Shown: piece after piece, positions 34,736 to 45,110 of the stretch
Numbering within the stretch: the first letter of the stretch is position 1
Layout: each line of letters opens with the position of its first letter
Source of the DNA: Ophioceras dolichostomum
Taxonomy: Eukaryota; Ascomycota; Sordariomycetes; Magnaporthales; Ophioceraceae
Assembly (NCBI GenBank): GCA_003049485.1
Contig: PYST01000033.1
Location: forward strand, 62,001-126,000
DNA length: 64,000 nucleotides
Direction: 5' to 3'
The notes under the pieces: generated by a model
What the model saw: the letters and a program-made list of their open reading frames with translations, nothing else
Databases searched by the model: none
Told to the model about the DNA's origin: nothing
Program-made: the position numbers and the translations under genes

Positions 34736-37108
34736 CTACTGCTCCTCCTCCAGCTTCTGCTTGGTCCACAAGCTGTGGTAGTACCCCTCCTTTCTCAGCA
34801 GCTCCCTCTGCGTCCCGGCCTCGACGACCCTCCCGTCCCTGACGGCGAGGATCAGGTCCGCGTGGGCCACGGTGGCGAGCCGGTGCGAGATGATGACGGT
34901 GGTGCGGTCCTTGCACCACGTCCTGACGTTGCGCTGGATCTCCCACTCGGTCTCGGCGTCGAGGCTGGACATGGCCTCGTCGAACAGCACGATCTTCGCG
35001 CCGGAACCCCTGACCAGCGCCCTGGCTATCGCGAGCCGCTGGGCCTCCCCCCCGGACAGCTGCGTCGTGCCACCCTGCCCCACCTTCTCGTCGTACCCGT
35101 CGCCGAACGAGGACTTGATCTTCTTGTGCAGGCGCGCGGCCTCGCACGCGGCCTCGACGTCCTCGGGCGTGGCGTCCAGCCGGCCGTAGCTCACGTTGTC
35201 GCGCAGGGTCGCGCCGAACACGCCGATGGCCTGCGGCACGATGGCGACGTGCTCGAGCAGCGAGGCGCGCGTCACGTCGCGCACGTCCTGGCCGTCGACG
35301 CGCACGGCGCCAGAGGAGCAGTCGCGCATGCGCGTCAGCAGCTTGAGCAGCGTGGATTTCCCGCCGCCCGTCTCGCCGACCACGGCCACGGTCTGGCCCC
35401 CCCTGATGGAGAACGAGATGCCGTCGACCGCGGGCCCCTTGGCGCCCGGGTACGAGAAGCCCACGTTGTCGAACTCGATGCTGCCGTCGCCCAGCACGAA
35501 CTCGGGCGCCCCCTCGCGGTCCCTCACGCTGGGCTCGCGCTCGAGGATGTCGGTCAGCTGGTCGACGTTGGTGATGAACGAGTCCATCATGCCGAAGTAG
35601 TACAGCAGCGACCGCACGTGGTCGATCAGCTCGGACCAGTACTGGATCAGCATCACGAAGTCGCCCACGCTGCGCTCGCCCACGCGGATCTGCCAGCCCG
35701 CGAACAGCCCCAGCGACAGCAGGCCGCCCACCAGCACGAGGCGCGTGGCGGCCTGGTGGCTGTCCTGGAAGAACCTGGCGCCGGCCTGCTCGCGCTCGGC
35801 GTCGAGCAGCGCGCGGGACGCGTCCGCGAACCGGTCCTGCTCGTACCCCTCACGGGCGAACAGCGCGACGGTCGACCAGTTGCGCGCCGTGTCCGAAACC
35901 AGGTTGTTGCGCACGTTGTGCGCGTCGCGCGTCTTCTTCCACGAGGTCCGCTGCGTGTCCTCGAAGTAGAAGAGCGCGGCCACGTACATGAACAGCATGA
36001 ACGACATGGCCAGCGCCACGCGCCCGCCGGACACGCGCCAGAAGGACACGACGCCCAGCACGAGGTCGAGGAGCGCGGGGCCGATCTCGAAGAGTGCGTG
36101 CGCGATGAAGCGGGCGATGCCGCCTGAGGCGTTGCATACCGCGCTGTAGGCGAGGGCGGAGCTCGTCTTGCCTTTCTCGTCCTTCTTCTTCTCATCCTTC
36201 TTTGCGTCCTTTCCAGTATCCTTTTCGTCGTCTGTCTTCGTCTTTTTGCCCTCTTCCTTTTCTCCTCCTTCCTCCTTCCCATCTTTCTTCGCCCCTGAGG
36301 CGCTTCTGTCGTGGCTCCCCTCGTGGAAGTCGGCTCCGAGCGTGAGCAGGTGGCGGTACGCCGCGGCGGCGATGCGGTCGGCGGCGTCGAGCCAGATCAG
36401 TCGCTCTAGGCCCCATTCGTAGTTACTGAGCACCCTGTTGATGAGGTGCCGCGACAGGACGTAGCCGACGATGGCGCGCCAAGGGAAGTGGACGAGGACG
36501 TCGCTGGCGCTGCTGCTGCTGCCAGTAATAGCGCTAGATAGGCCGTCGACCGTGGCATTCACATGATGGTCGGCCGTCGTCATCGAAGCCGCAGCAGCGA
36601 CAGTGACGTTTTGCGCCACCACCATCGGCATCGACAGGGTGTCGACGACGTGCCGCAGGAGCAGCGGGGTGATCAGGTTGAGGGCCCTCTGCGCGGCGAG
36701 CGAGGCCCCCATCATCGTCAGGTTGAAGGCGAGCCTGCTGGCGGCTTCCTGGGTCTCGGGGACGAAGTAGGGCACGAACATCTCCATGCACTTGTACGTC
36801 ATCTGCCACTGCGCCGGCATGGCTGCTTTGAATCTTTCGAAAAGGCTCTTCTTGCTCTTGCTTTCGCTCTTGGAGCCGCCGCCGCCGCCGCCGCCGAGCT
36901 TGGATCGGTTCCAGGAGAAGAGCCACGGGTACAGCATGGCCGCCGCCGGGATGATAATGACGAGAGGCCAGAGGACCAGATGCGCCATAGGCTTCGACAA
37001 GATTGTCGGACTGCCCTCTCCGAGGAAGGATCCGAAGTTGGTCATCATGTTTGATCGTAGGCCCAGCACTTCGGCTGCTTTGGCGAACGTAGTGCGGTTG
37101 AGGCTCAT
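34736..37108 (-). CDS. HMT1/ATM1-type ABC half-transporter (subfamily B)
   Basis: An intronless frame of 790 residues begins at ATG 37106-37108. An N-terminal membrane segment (about 38-66) is followed by a poly-Gly/Ser-Lys linker, an ABC transmembrane domain (about 115-535) and a nucleotide-binding domain. The latter has Walker A GETGGGKST from residue 578, signature LSGGEAQR from 684, Walker B IVLFDEA and the switch His in IISHRLAT. The N-terminal extension and the YFGMMDSFI/ILEREP region place it with fission-yeast Hmt1 and ABCB6 rather than Mdr1. Such proteins move glutathione- or phytochelatin-metal complexes or porphyrins into vacuole or organelles; the substrate here is inferred. About 50 residues of Lys/Asp/Glu/Gly (265-315) interrupt the first cytosolic coupling loop, after LLTLGADFHEG. 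Confidence 0.92.
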   Translation of the reverse strand: MSLNRTTFAKAAEVLGLRSNMMTNFGSFLGEGSPTILSKPMAHLVLWPLVIIIPAAAMLYPWLFSWNRSKLGGGGGGGSKSESKSKKSLFERFKAAMPAQWQMTYKCMEMFVPYFVPETQEAASRLAFNLTMMGASLAAQRALNLITPLLLRHVVDTLSMPMVVAQNVTVAAAASMTTADHHVNATVDGLSSAITGSSSSASDVLVHFPWRAIVGYVLSRHLINRVLSNYEWGLERLIWLDAADRIAAAAYRHLLTLGADFHEGSHDRSASGAKKDGKEEGGEKEEGKKTKTDDEKDTGKDAKKDEKKKDEKGKTSSALAYSAVCNASGGIARFIAHALFEIGPALLDLVLGVVSFWRVSGGRVALAMSFMLFMYVAALFYFEDTQRTSWKKTRDAHNVRNNLVSDTARNWSTVALFAREGYEQDRFADASRALLDAEREQAGARFFQDSHQAATRLVLVGGLLSLGLFAGWQIRVGERSVGDFVMLIQYWSELIDHVRSLLYYFGMMDSFITNVDQLTDILEREPSVRDREGAPEFVLGDGSIEFDNVGFSYPGAKGPAVDGISFSIRGGQTVAVVGETGGGKSTLLKLLTRMRDCSSGAVRVDGQDVRDVTRASLLEHVAIVPQAIGVFGATLRDNVSYGRLDATPEDVEAACEAARLHKKIKSSFGDGYDEKVGQGGTTQLSGGEAQRLAIARALVRGSGAKIVLFDEAMSSLDAETEWEIQRNVRTWCKDRTTVIISHRLATVAHADLILAVRDGRVVEAGTQRELLRKEGYYHSLWTKQKLEEEQ

Positions 37109-38852
37109 CGTTGGTACGTAGCCGCGTGGCGGCGTGCTTAGTCCTTTGTGTACAAGGCTGAGGCTGAAGAGGAACGCAACAAAAGATATGTATGTTTTAC
37201 GGACGAAGTACTAATAATCCAGTTAGATATGTTGCCAGTTGATGATGTATGTGCCTTAGGGAATTTGGTCCCAGAGCCAACTCTTCTGAGACGATGCTCC
37301 CCGAGAGGTCGGAGGGGGACCAAAACAGAGTGTGTAGAGGAGACGGAGCGTCTGTTTCGACAGACAACGATCAGCAACAACGGGGGAAGATGGCATTGAT
37401 ATATTTTTTTAAATGCACATACGGGGAGTGCGGCTCTTACCTCGAGTGAATGCACGAAGGAGGGTTCCCTCCCTCCCAAATCTGGTCCCCAATTTAGCGC
37501 TTGCCTTCTTGCAGCCGGGGAAGAGCCAGAGAGCCACTATGGTGCATCTTTTCTTCATTTTCCTACGGGCCCACTGACATTGGTACTTCAGTCTTTCCCC
37601 ACGAGCACTGGAGTGGCGATGGATGCCCAACCGGGCTCTGCCGCTGTTGCCTTCCGGGTAGGGAGTTTCTATGTAAGTTGTAAGTTGGCTGACACCCTGA
37701 GACCCCCTCCCCACACCCACCGATGAACCGCTGGCAAGGCTGCAGGTGCCAAGCCTGCCTCCTCCGCCACCACCACCCTCTCTCGTTCGTCCCGTGAGTC
37801 CACTCCCTTGTGAGTCAACCACTTACGTGGCTGCATCTCGGCCTATTTTTTCGCCGACTCTCTTTATACTTTCTTTTTATGCCTGTATGTGTCGGTGAAA
37901 TAATGCCTGTCTGTCCTACGAACAAAACCCCCCTAGCGCGCCTAGCGTGTCGTTGGTTGTGAACATTCTCGTAAATGCCCCTGCGTTTACACGTTCGTAT
38001 TGGCTTCAGTTTCTTGGCTGCAGAAACAAATCCCTGTTCTGACGTGTTGTCCCGCGACGGCAAGCTGCGGCATCGGTCTCGTGCGTGTTGCGAGCCGCAT
38101 CTATCATCCCCGGTACAGATCCGGACCGTTAGGAGGAGGCCTCGGCGGCCACATTGTGGATGGATCCCATGCTTTTGAGGAGGGGAAGAGTTTGCCGTTC
38201 TGCGCCTCAATCTGATGAACCATCCCACAGCTCGGAGTATCTGGCGCGGGGGGACTCAACGACATCCCCCCTCCACCACCCAAAATGATGGCCAGCAAGA
38301 GATCAGATAGTCAGCCGCACTATAAAATTCGGAGCTATCATTTCTACCAACCAGTCAAGCAGTGGGGAGTTGCAAGCATTCAGTGTCGCTCAACAAGCTC
38401 GGCATCTGGTGGGATATGGTAAGAACATAATGCTATTAACAAAGGAACTCTCTCAACAGCAGCTCTCTTTCAAGATCCGATGTGCCCAGATCTTCTTTGT
38501 TGAAGAGCATGGAGACTAAATTGTAAACAATGACGTTCCGTCCATGAAGGGAGGGTATCAAGTGCTCTTCGACTCGGTACTACTACGTGTTAATATTTAA
38601 ATGAACCTCAGGGGTAGGAAGGAGCGTCAACTACCACTCCCTTCTTGCGCCAACAGATCTTTCTCACCCCGCAGCTACCCGGAATCTCCCTACATCCCTT
38701 GCCTTCCTGCCAGCCAGATATCTACCAGGTACCTAGGTAGGGTACAAAGGGTAGTAGGTGGGATTTCTCCGAACCCACCTCACACATACTACTACCCACA
38801 CCCAAGGCAGCAACAGGGCCAGCAAGTGAGGGTCACTCACTGCCCGAAAGCC
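37109..38852. promoter_or_regulatory. Divergent intergenic region upstream of the ABC transporter gene
   Basis: 1.7 kb with no supported gene. A GGTACCTAGGTAGGGTAC element lies at 38729-38746, about 110 bases before the small Cys-rich gene. Short frames at 37409-37822 and 37815-38228 on the minus strand lack coding character. Confidence 0.35.
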
Positions 38853-39134
38853 ATGTGCACACAACTGACCATCTACCACCACAGATGTGCGCGTCCAAGC
38901 TGCGGGCGGCACGGAGGCCTCGAGCTCTGCGCCGACGGCTGGCATATGAAGAGGAACGGTATTGGCAGCACCTGTGGCAGGGTCGAAGGCAGAGTCGTCA
39001 CCGGGGAGAAATGCTGCTCGAACCCTGCTCACCTCTCAAATCGTGTCTACGACCTCGCGACCCGAGTCCGCGACGTTTTCCGGCCTGGGAAGAAGGACCA
39101 GACTGAGGCACGAATCCAAGTGGAGGAAGGGTAG
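38853..39134 (+). CDS. Small Cys/His-rich protein, possible zinc-binding, 93 residues
   Basis: The ATG at 38853 is preferred over the upstream in-frame ATG at 38601 because the upstream part is low-quality sequence and the Cys-rich part starts here. Cysteines fall at 2, 12, 17, 26, 41, 54 and 55 with His at 9, 10, 20, 31 and 60 (YHHRCARPSCGRHGG, GSTCGR, EKCCSNPAH), a spacing that could bind zinc. The C-terminal third is charged and helical. There is no signal peptide, so it is not a typical secreted effector. It resembles small fungal proteins that begin MCTQ/MCxQ with HxxC pairs, but I cannot name a family. An unseen 3' exon is possible, as the frame ends within a GGTAGGTAGGTAC run. Confidence 0.5.
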   Translation: MCTQLTIYHHRCARPSCGRHGGLELCADGWHMKRNGIGSTCGRVEGRVVTGEKCCSNPAHLSNRVYDLATRVRDVFRPGKKDQTEARIQVEEG

Positions 39135-40037
39135 GTAGGTACATCTGCGAGGGGAAAGATTAGATGGAATGTGGGCGAATGGCGCTGCCTGCGTACCCCG
39201 GGAGAACGGAAAATGAGGCTCTGGGACGTGGAACTTGGTACGGGTCGTTTCCTTCTTCCTGTTCTTCCGCTTAGACATACTTACAGAATAGGTGCCTCCT
39301 CAGGTCGCCTGCATATGGTCGGTTCTATACTTACGCAGTGCATCATGCAGCCTGCAGTCCGTTTCTTGCCCCGCAAAATGCTGACGCTGCAGTTCGCTGC
39401 TCCTCTTCTCCCCCAGGCAGTTGAGTTATAAGTGCTTGTTCTCGTGGCCCTCATCTCAGGCATCCATCCATCCTCCACAAAAGATTTATAAAATGCCCTT
39501 CGGCCTAACCTAACGGCCCACCACACACCATGTGCGGGTCATGCGGTTATAGACAGTCCGCCTTGCGGAGCTAGCATGTCGGCTTCGGCCGATTCCTCTA
39601 GATTTTTGCACGGGCGGTTTTTTTTTTTTTTTTTTTTTTTTCCGTTCCTAGCACTTATTGACAAAAGAAATATGTCAAGAGCCTCAAGTGTCTCCCCGTG
39701 AAGAACCTCGCTAGAAGAAAAGGAGTCGTTTCCCGTAGCCGCTAATACCCGAACACACTGTGCCCACTCCTCACCCGCTTGATGCCTTGTAGCATCAGGG
39801 CCAGTAGTAGTTGTAGTTCTTGTCTCGGTCCGCTTTGCTCAACTTGATAATGACAACGTGACGATACCTCCCCACACCTATGTTCGTATAGGGCCTTACT
39901 TTTTTCCTTGGTTGATGGAACTCCATCACTAATCGAATACTTTTCATTCCTGACGTGTACTTATATACACGCGGTACATATCAATGACTCACTGATTCTG
40001 TTCCACCCACCCTTCACTTACTACTAGACACTCACGC
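39135..40037. other. Intergenic region
   Basis: 903 bases between convergent genes with no supported gene. It contains the long poly-T tract listed separately. Confidence 0.4.
39618..39641 (+). repeat. Poly-T tract of 24 bases
   Basis: Uninterrupted run of 24 T, the longest homopolymer in the window. It could be a retroposed poly-A tail on the minus strand, but no retroelement sequence lies beside it. Confidence 0.9.
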
Positions 40038-41745
40038 TCACAGTTCATGATCAAGCAGCTGGCCTTCAATGGGCTTAGCCACATAAGAGCTGTAGCTCGA
40101 CGCGGACGTCTGGCTCGGTGGGGGAGACAAAGGGTGGTGCACGGCGGGGATGTCCAGGTGCTGCTGCTGCTGTTGATGGTGGTGGTGGTGGTGGTGGGAG
40201 GGGGACGAGGAGTCATGGTGGTGACTGCTGCTATGGCTGAGGCTGAGGCTGCTGCCGGTGTAGTGGCCGTGTTGACTGTGGTAGTGGTGGTCCGCCTCCT
40301 CCTTCTGCTTCGGGTGGCCTGCCGGCCACTGTGCGTCGAGCATCGACGGGAGTTTCTGGGTTGCTGCGGCAGCATCACCTGCTCGGAAGGGGCTGAAATG
40401 TGCGTCAGACGGCAAAGGGGGGGGTCAAGGCGTCCGTCGCGTCGTGTGCGTCCGTAGTAGTGGCGAGGTACAACACCACCGGCTCGATACCGCCGTCGTC
40501 GCTTCGAAGCGTGTGCGAGGTGGTTGACGACTCCGTTGCTGTCTTTGTAGCCTTGGGGCTGTCGTTAATTGTAGTAACGACCGCGGCGATGGTGCCGCTG
40601 CTGCCGCTGCTGCTCGACGAGTTCTCCGGACCCAGCGGCGGCTTCTCGGAGAACAGGGAGACGCCTTTTGGACTGCCAGGGTGGACAGTTGGCGGCGCGG
40701 TGAGGTACAGCCCTTCTTCACCCTTGTCGTACTTTTTGCCTCCCTTGCGGCGGAGGCATGAGGAAGTGGTCCACACGCCGTTCTTGTTCTCGCCCGAGAA
40801 GATCGTCTTCGTGTTGTGGAAGCCGTTCTTCCACGCCTCAGCCTTGAAGATGTAGAGAAAACTCCGGACGACGGCCCTGCACAAGTCCCGTAGAGCAGTG
40901 CCGATCTCGCGCACACCCTCCTGCACAACGCCGTCGCGGAAGTTGGAGCGGAAGTCCCAGACTATCACAAAGATCCCGAAGCCCAGGAGGGAGGCGAGGA
41001 GGATGCAGACGACGATGATGGTCGAAAGCGATAGGCTGCTCAGGTCGAACGCGTCGAACCCCGGGGCGGAGTTGGCGGTTTCAGATGGGAGGAAGAGGCT
41101 TGGTGTCCTCGCGAGGAGGTGGTTTGTGGGATCAGGGCCATAGTGGCCGGGGTGGCCGGGGTGGTCGACGCCGTCGGAAAACGAGAAGCGGTCGTACTTG
41201 TTAACGCCATTATCAACACGGCTGATACGGCGGCCCTGAGGTTGCGGATGCGGTTGCGGTTGCGGATGGGGACGCGACTTCGGCGGCTTCTTCTCATGCT
41301 CATAGTGGGGAGTATCGTGAGGCGGGCCGCCCTTGTCCTTCAACTCGTGCCACCCTTTGAGCATGCCGGGGTGGTAGTTGACGGGCCACTCGGCCAGGTC
41401 CTCCTTCGTGAACGCCTGCTCGCCGCACCGCTTATTCTTGAAGAGCAGCTCGAGCGTAATGGAATCCAGCGGGTCCTCGTGGCCGAACACCATGTTGTCG
41501 ACCCACTTCCACGGGATCCGGCACACGAAGCCGTGGGGGTTGACCAGCTCCGGGAAGAACTCCGGCCTGAGCTCCTCCGTCGTCCTGATGCCGTTCCACC
41601 TGCAGCCGTAGTGGTCTATGAGGTCCTTGACGGCGAGCTTCGCCTCTCTGGTCCAGGACCCGTCGGGCTTCTTCTCCAACATGGTGCAGGCGAGTACCCG
41701 GGGGTAGCGGGAGTTCTTCATCATCGGATTGCCGAGGGGGCTCAT
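40038..41745 (-). CDS. Uncharacterised single-pass membrane protein with His/Gln tracts
   Basis: Exon 1 is 41745-40472 and exon 2 40392-40038, giving 542 residues if the inferred 79-nt intron (donor GTACCT, branch CTGAC, acceptor TTTCAG, phase 2) is right; without it the frame stops after 446 residues. Residues 1-150 look folded and conserved (RYPRVLACTMLEK, LRPEFFPELVNPHGFVCRIP, EWPVNYHPGMLKGWHELKD). A His/Pro/Gln repeat (PHPQPQPHPQPQ) follows, then one hydrophobic helix at about 240-265 (LSTIIVVCILLASLLGFGIF), a basic juxtamembrane part, a Ser/Thr-rich acidic tail and, in exon 2, seven His and five Gln in a row. No signal peptide is seen, so the topology is uncertain. Function unknown. Confidence 0.72.
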
Positions 41746-42877
41746 GTTGATGCCTTCTATGTTTGAAATATTCAGGCGGCGCCTAGATGGGCGGTGGTGA
41801 GGCTAGGTCAGAGGCGGTGACGAGAGAGAAAGAGGTGGCAGCGAGGCTGGCTGTCGGTCTTGTGGATGGGAGACGGGCCTTTTTTTTTTATCTCCTTTTC
41901 AGGGAAAAAGAAGTGGCAGGAAAAGAGCACTTGAAAGCAACGTTCGAAACGACAAGAGGAGGAGGGTAAAGGGAAGAAATAGAGGGACGAATTTGCGTGC
42001 CCGGTAGATGGACAAGCCGTACTCGTAGGCATCGCAGCGTGGAGCCAATAGAAACGGATCTTTAATATCTATGTTTATAAAGTCTCATGCAGTCTCCTGG
42101 GGTGCATGAGGCCGGAACTCTGGGTCATTCATTGACGACTCTATGATGCTACTGATCGGGACAGCCCGACGCAAAGCTTCGTAATTAATTTTTTCTTGCC
42201 ACATCTTTTTCCCTGAAAAGGCCATGTCGATCTTCTCGCCTTAGGACTGGGGTTCTTTTCGCCGGAGCACCTGACCGATTCTATCCGATAGAGTCTCTCA
42301 CAATGCGTAGGTAGATATGGCTGTTAATGCCTTCCCACTCTGCTCAATAGTACCAAGGTAGGTGTTTGGGCAATGGGCAAAAAGGGCAGGCGATACCATC
42401 AGCCGCTTCGGCGACGGCAAGAGCCATTCAACAGCGTGAAATTAAAAGCAAAGAGCCTGGCCCCCTCTACTCCTTGTTCGACTCTGTCGTGCTTTCACCT
42501 TAATTTTTGTTGGTTCGTCCTGCTCTGCCCCTGCCGAGGTGATGGTTGGTACATTGTGAGGCGGCGGCCCAGCCGGTGCATCTAAATAGGGGGCTTGAAA
42601 TGCGACGACGCCGAGTTGTCACCACCGGCACACAAAAGTCATGCAGGCACCAGAAGACACTGTAATATTAAAATACACCGCGGAAATACTTCCATATCTC
42701 GATTCTCCATATCTGATAGCGGGTGAGGCGGCGGGGTGAAGGTTGGTAGGTGGGGGGAGTTCAGGGGCTCTCCGGAGACGGGTGGTTTGGCAGGCGAGGA
42801 TGGGATGAGAGACTGGCTGGGGAGGGTACGGGAAGGGTACGGGAGGGTAGAAGAGGATACGTTGGCTGGATCCCTTT
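41746..42877. other. Intergenic region between two minus-strand genes
   Basis: 1.1 kb. It should hold the 5' leader of the 40-41.7 kb gene and the 3' end of the FBXO31-like gene. A poly-T run at 41880-41890 is present. No gene is supported. Confidence 0.4.
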
Positions 42878-45110
42878 TTACTGAGGAATGAGGAACTTGT
42901 CGATGTCCACCCGTTCGAAGAAGCTGATATGTCCGAAGCCCAGCCAATACTGGGCCAGCCGATTGGGCGATATTAGAAGGAGCTGTGAGTCGATAAATTT
43001 ATCTGTGGTTCGAACCAAGGGCAACAGTGTTAGAGGCCATAGCGTGAGTTTTCGGAGTCTTTTTGAGTGCTGTAGTTACAGAGAGGGAATTCGTAGGGGC
43101 TTCGTGTATGCTATAGGTGTACTCACCATTGGTAAACCCAGAGCCCGCCACATGGCCCCTGCTCTTGACCATCCTCGCGCCCTTGAACGGCGGCTCCTGC
43201 ACGACGCTGACGAAGCCCCTGGGGCCCAGATCGTCCACGATGAAGGTGTACTCGCCGCGCGGCACGTTGGGGTCGCCCGTGAGCTTGATGGCCTCCAGCC
43301 GGCCGCGGTAGATGCGCGCGTCGCGCTTGCGGGCCTCGAACGCCTCGTCCGTCTCGTTTTCCTCTTGAGTGAAGCTGCTCTCGTCGAAGGGGGGTTCCCC
43401 ACCGCCGTCGCCGTAGTACCCCGGCGGGTGGGGCTTCTGGTTGATCAGCAGGAACTCGCAGCCGTGCCCGCTGTAGTCGCCGACCCAGATGCCGCGCCAG
43501 GGGTAGTCGGCGGTCGGCGTGTACAGCTCCGGGTCGAGCGTCGCGTAGGTGGTGATCTCCTCGCCCATATGTAGGGATACTACGGATGACTCTTTGTTCG
43601 GGAATAGTGGCAGTGGTGTTGCCTGGTTGTGATGGGCTTGAGGGGCGGCGGCGGTGATGCCGGTATTGGGGACCAACTGCGGATAAAGTTGCGGGGCTGG
43701 GGCCGGGGCCGTGACCACGGACGAAGGTTGGGGGGTAGGAGGAATACTATTTCGTACAAGCGCAGGATATGGACGCATCTGCATCCAGCGGCGGATACGA
43801 AAGCTGCGGTCCGAGATCTCGCCGCGACAGCGAGGCGAGTGTTTGGCCGTCGAACCCGCCGGACGGACGAGGTGGGTGCGGTGGGAGATGTGAAGGTGGT
43901 TCGAATTACGTCGGAAGTTGGCCGCGGCTACGCGGTGCGGCGCAGGGATCGACGGCGGAGGCCACACGTCGCCGTACGGAAAGCTTTGTCGGAGGCCCGC
44001 CTCGGCCTCCTGTTCTGACAAAGGCCGAGAAAGCATGAAGTTACTAAACATGCCGTCCATTCTTTGGTCGACACTTGCGCCGTATGTCATGGGTATCTCT
44101 TCAGCAAAGCGGCTGGGGCGTGTGCTGGCCGAACCTTCTGAGCTGGAGCCGTTGGACGAGGAGGCTGAGGGAGCGGGAGCTTCGTGTTTTGGTCGGCCGA
44201 GGGAAAGCACTGCTACTGTCCCATTGTCACGGCCGCCTGGATAATACCTCAACGTCTGGATTTCTCCATCTTCCGGAAAGGGATCTGGTGACGACCTTTG
44301 GTCGCATCGTAGGTGCAGCACGGGCTTGTCGAGGTGGAGCTTGACCGTCGGCTCGAAAGTATGGATGATGACCTGCTCGTCGGCCTGCCAGTGCTCGATG
44401 CCGGTCCTATTGCTGATCGCCAGCAGCTGGTAGCCCTCGATGCAGCCCCTCCTCTGGTCGTAGCGCGCAATTATCACCTTGCCCATCAGGTCGTGCCCAG
44501 AAAACCAGATCTTGTACTTGGGGAGGAACCAGCGAGAGTCGTGGGCCGCCCAGAGGTCCCGGAACGTCGCGCAAGGGTAGGGCGTGGTCACTTTGATTCC
44601 TGGGACGTGGTCCTGGACCAGGGCCTGCCAAAGGTAGTCAGAGGTGGCGCGGGCGTTCAGGGCTCGACATGTCTGGCAGACCGAGGCCAGATCGATCTCT
44701 GAGAGGTGCGAGAGTATGGCATCGATCAGTTCGAGCGGGAGGGTCGAGATGGGGCAGTTCGGGGCGTCCATCTTGGCGAGTTGGGTATCTGGGATCGGTC
44801 AGTACCCGAGCTGTAAATGACAAGACAGAGCTAGCCGGACAAGGCAGGAGAGTGTGATGTGAGGAGCACCATGGGAGAATGGAGCCAACGTATTTCACTC
44901 ACAGTCATGAATTGTCTCGCTCTGTGTTGTTGTGGCATGCCGTTGATCACCATAAGTCGCAGGCCCGGGATTTTCGAGCGTCAATTCATCCCGGAGAGCG
45001 CCCGTGATCATCGATGGCCATCGCCCTGCCCCAGACTCCGTGTATGACTGGGTCGAAGACGGGGTCGACGACGGCGGGGTCAGAGGCTCTGGCTGCTTCC
45101 CCTTATCCAT
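42878..45110 (-). CDS. F-box protein of FBXO31-like type
   Basis: Three exons (45110-44903, 44788-43127, 43002-42878) give 664 residues. Exon 1 joins in frame (GTGAGT donor, CTGAC branch, CCCAG acceptor) to the frame that also has an internal ATG at 44771. The last exon restores QLLLISPNRLAQYWLGFGH and FFERVDIDKFLIP, the characteristic FBXO31 C-terminus. Residues 1-75 are disordered, the F-box lies at about 84-125 (LPLELIDAILSHL, LASVCQTCRALN), and a middle Pro/Ala-rich insert (about 275-465) splits the C-terminal domain, which resumes at WRGIWVGDYSGHGCEFLLI and GDPNVPRGEYTF. It should act in an SCF ubiquitin ligase; human FBXO31 recognises cyclin D1 and C-terminally amidated proteins, but the fungal target is not known. 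Confidence 0.87.

Noticed and set aside
34559..36127. 522-codon open frame on the plus strand
   Set aside because: It lies antisense to the ABC transporter ATPase domain, is Arg/His/Val/Leu-rich, and reflects GC-rich codon bias of the real gene.
39618..39641. Poly-T tract as the tail of a retroelement
   Set aside because: No reverse transcriptase, LTR or target duplication is visible nearby.
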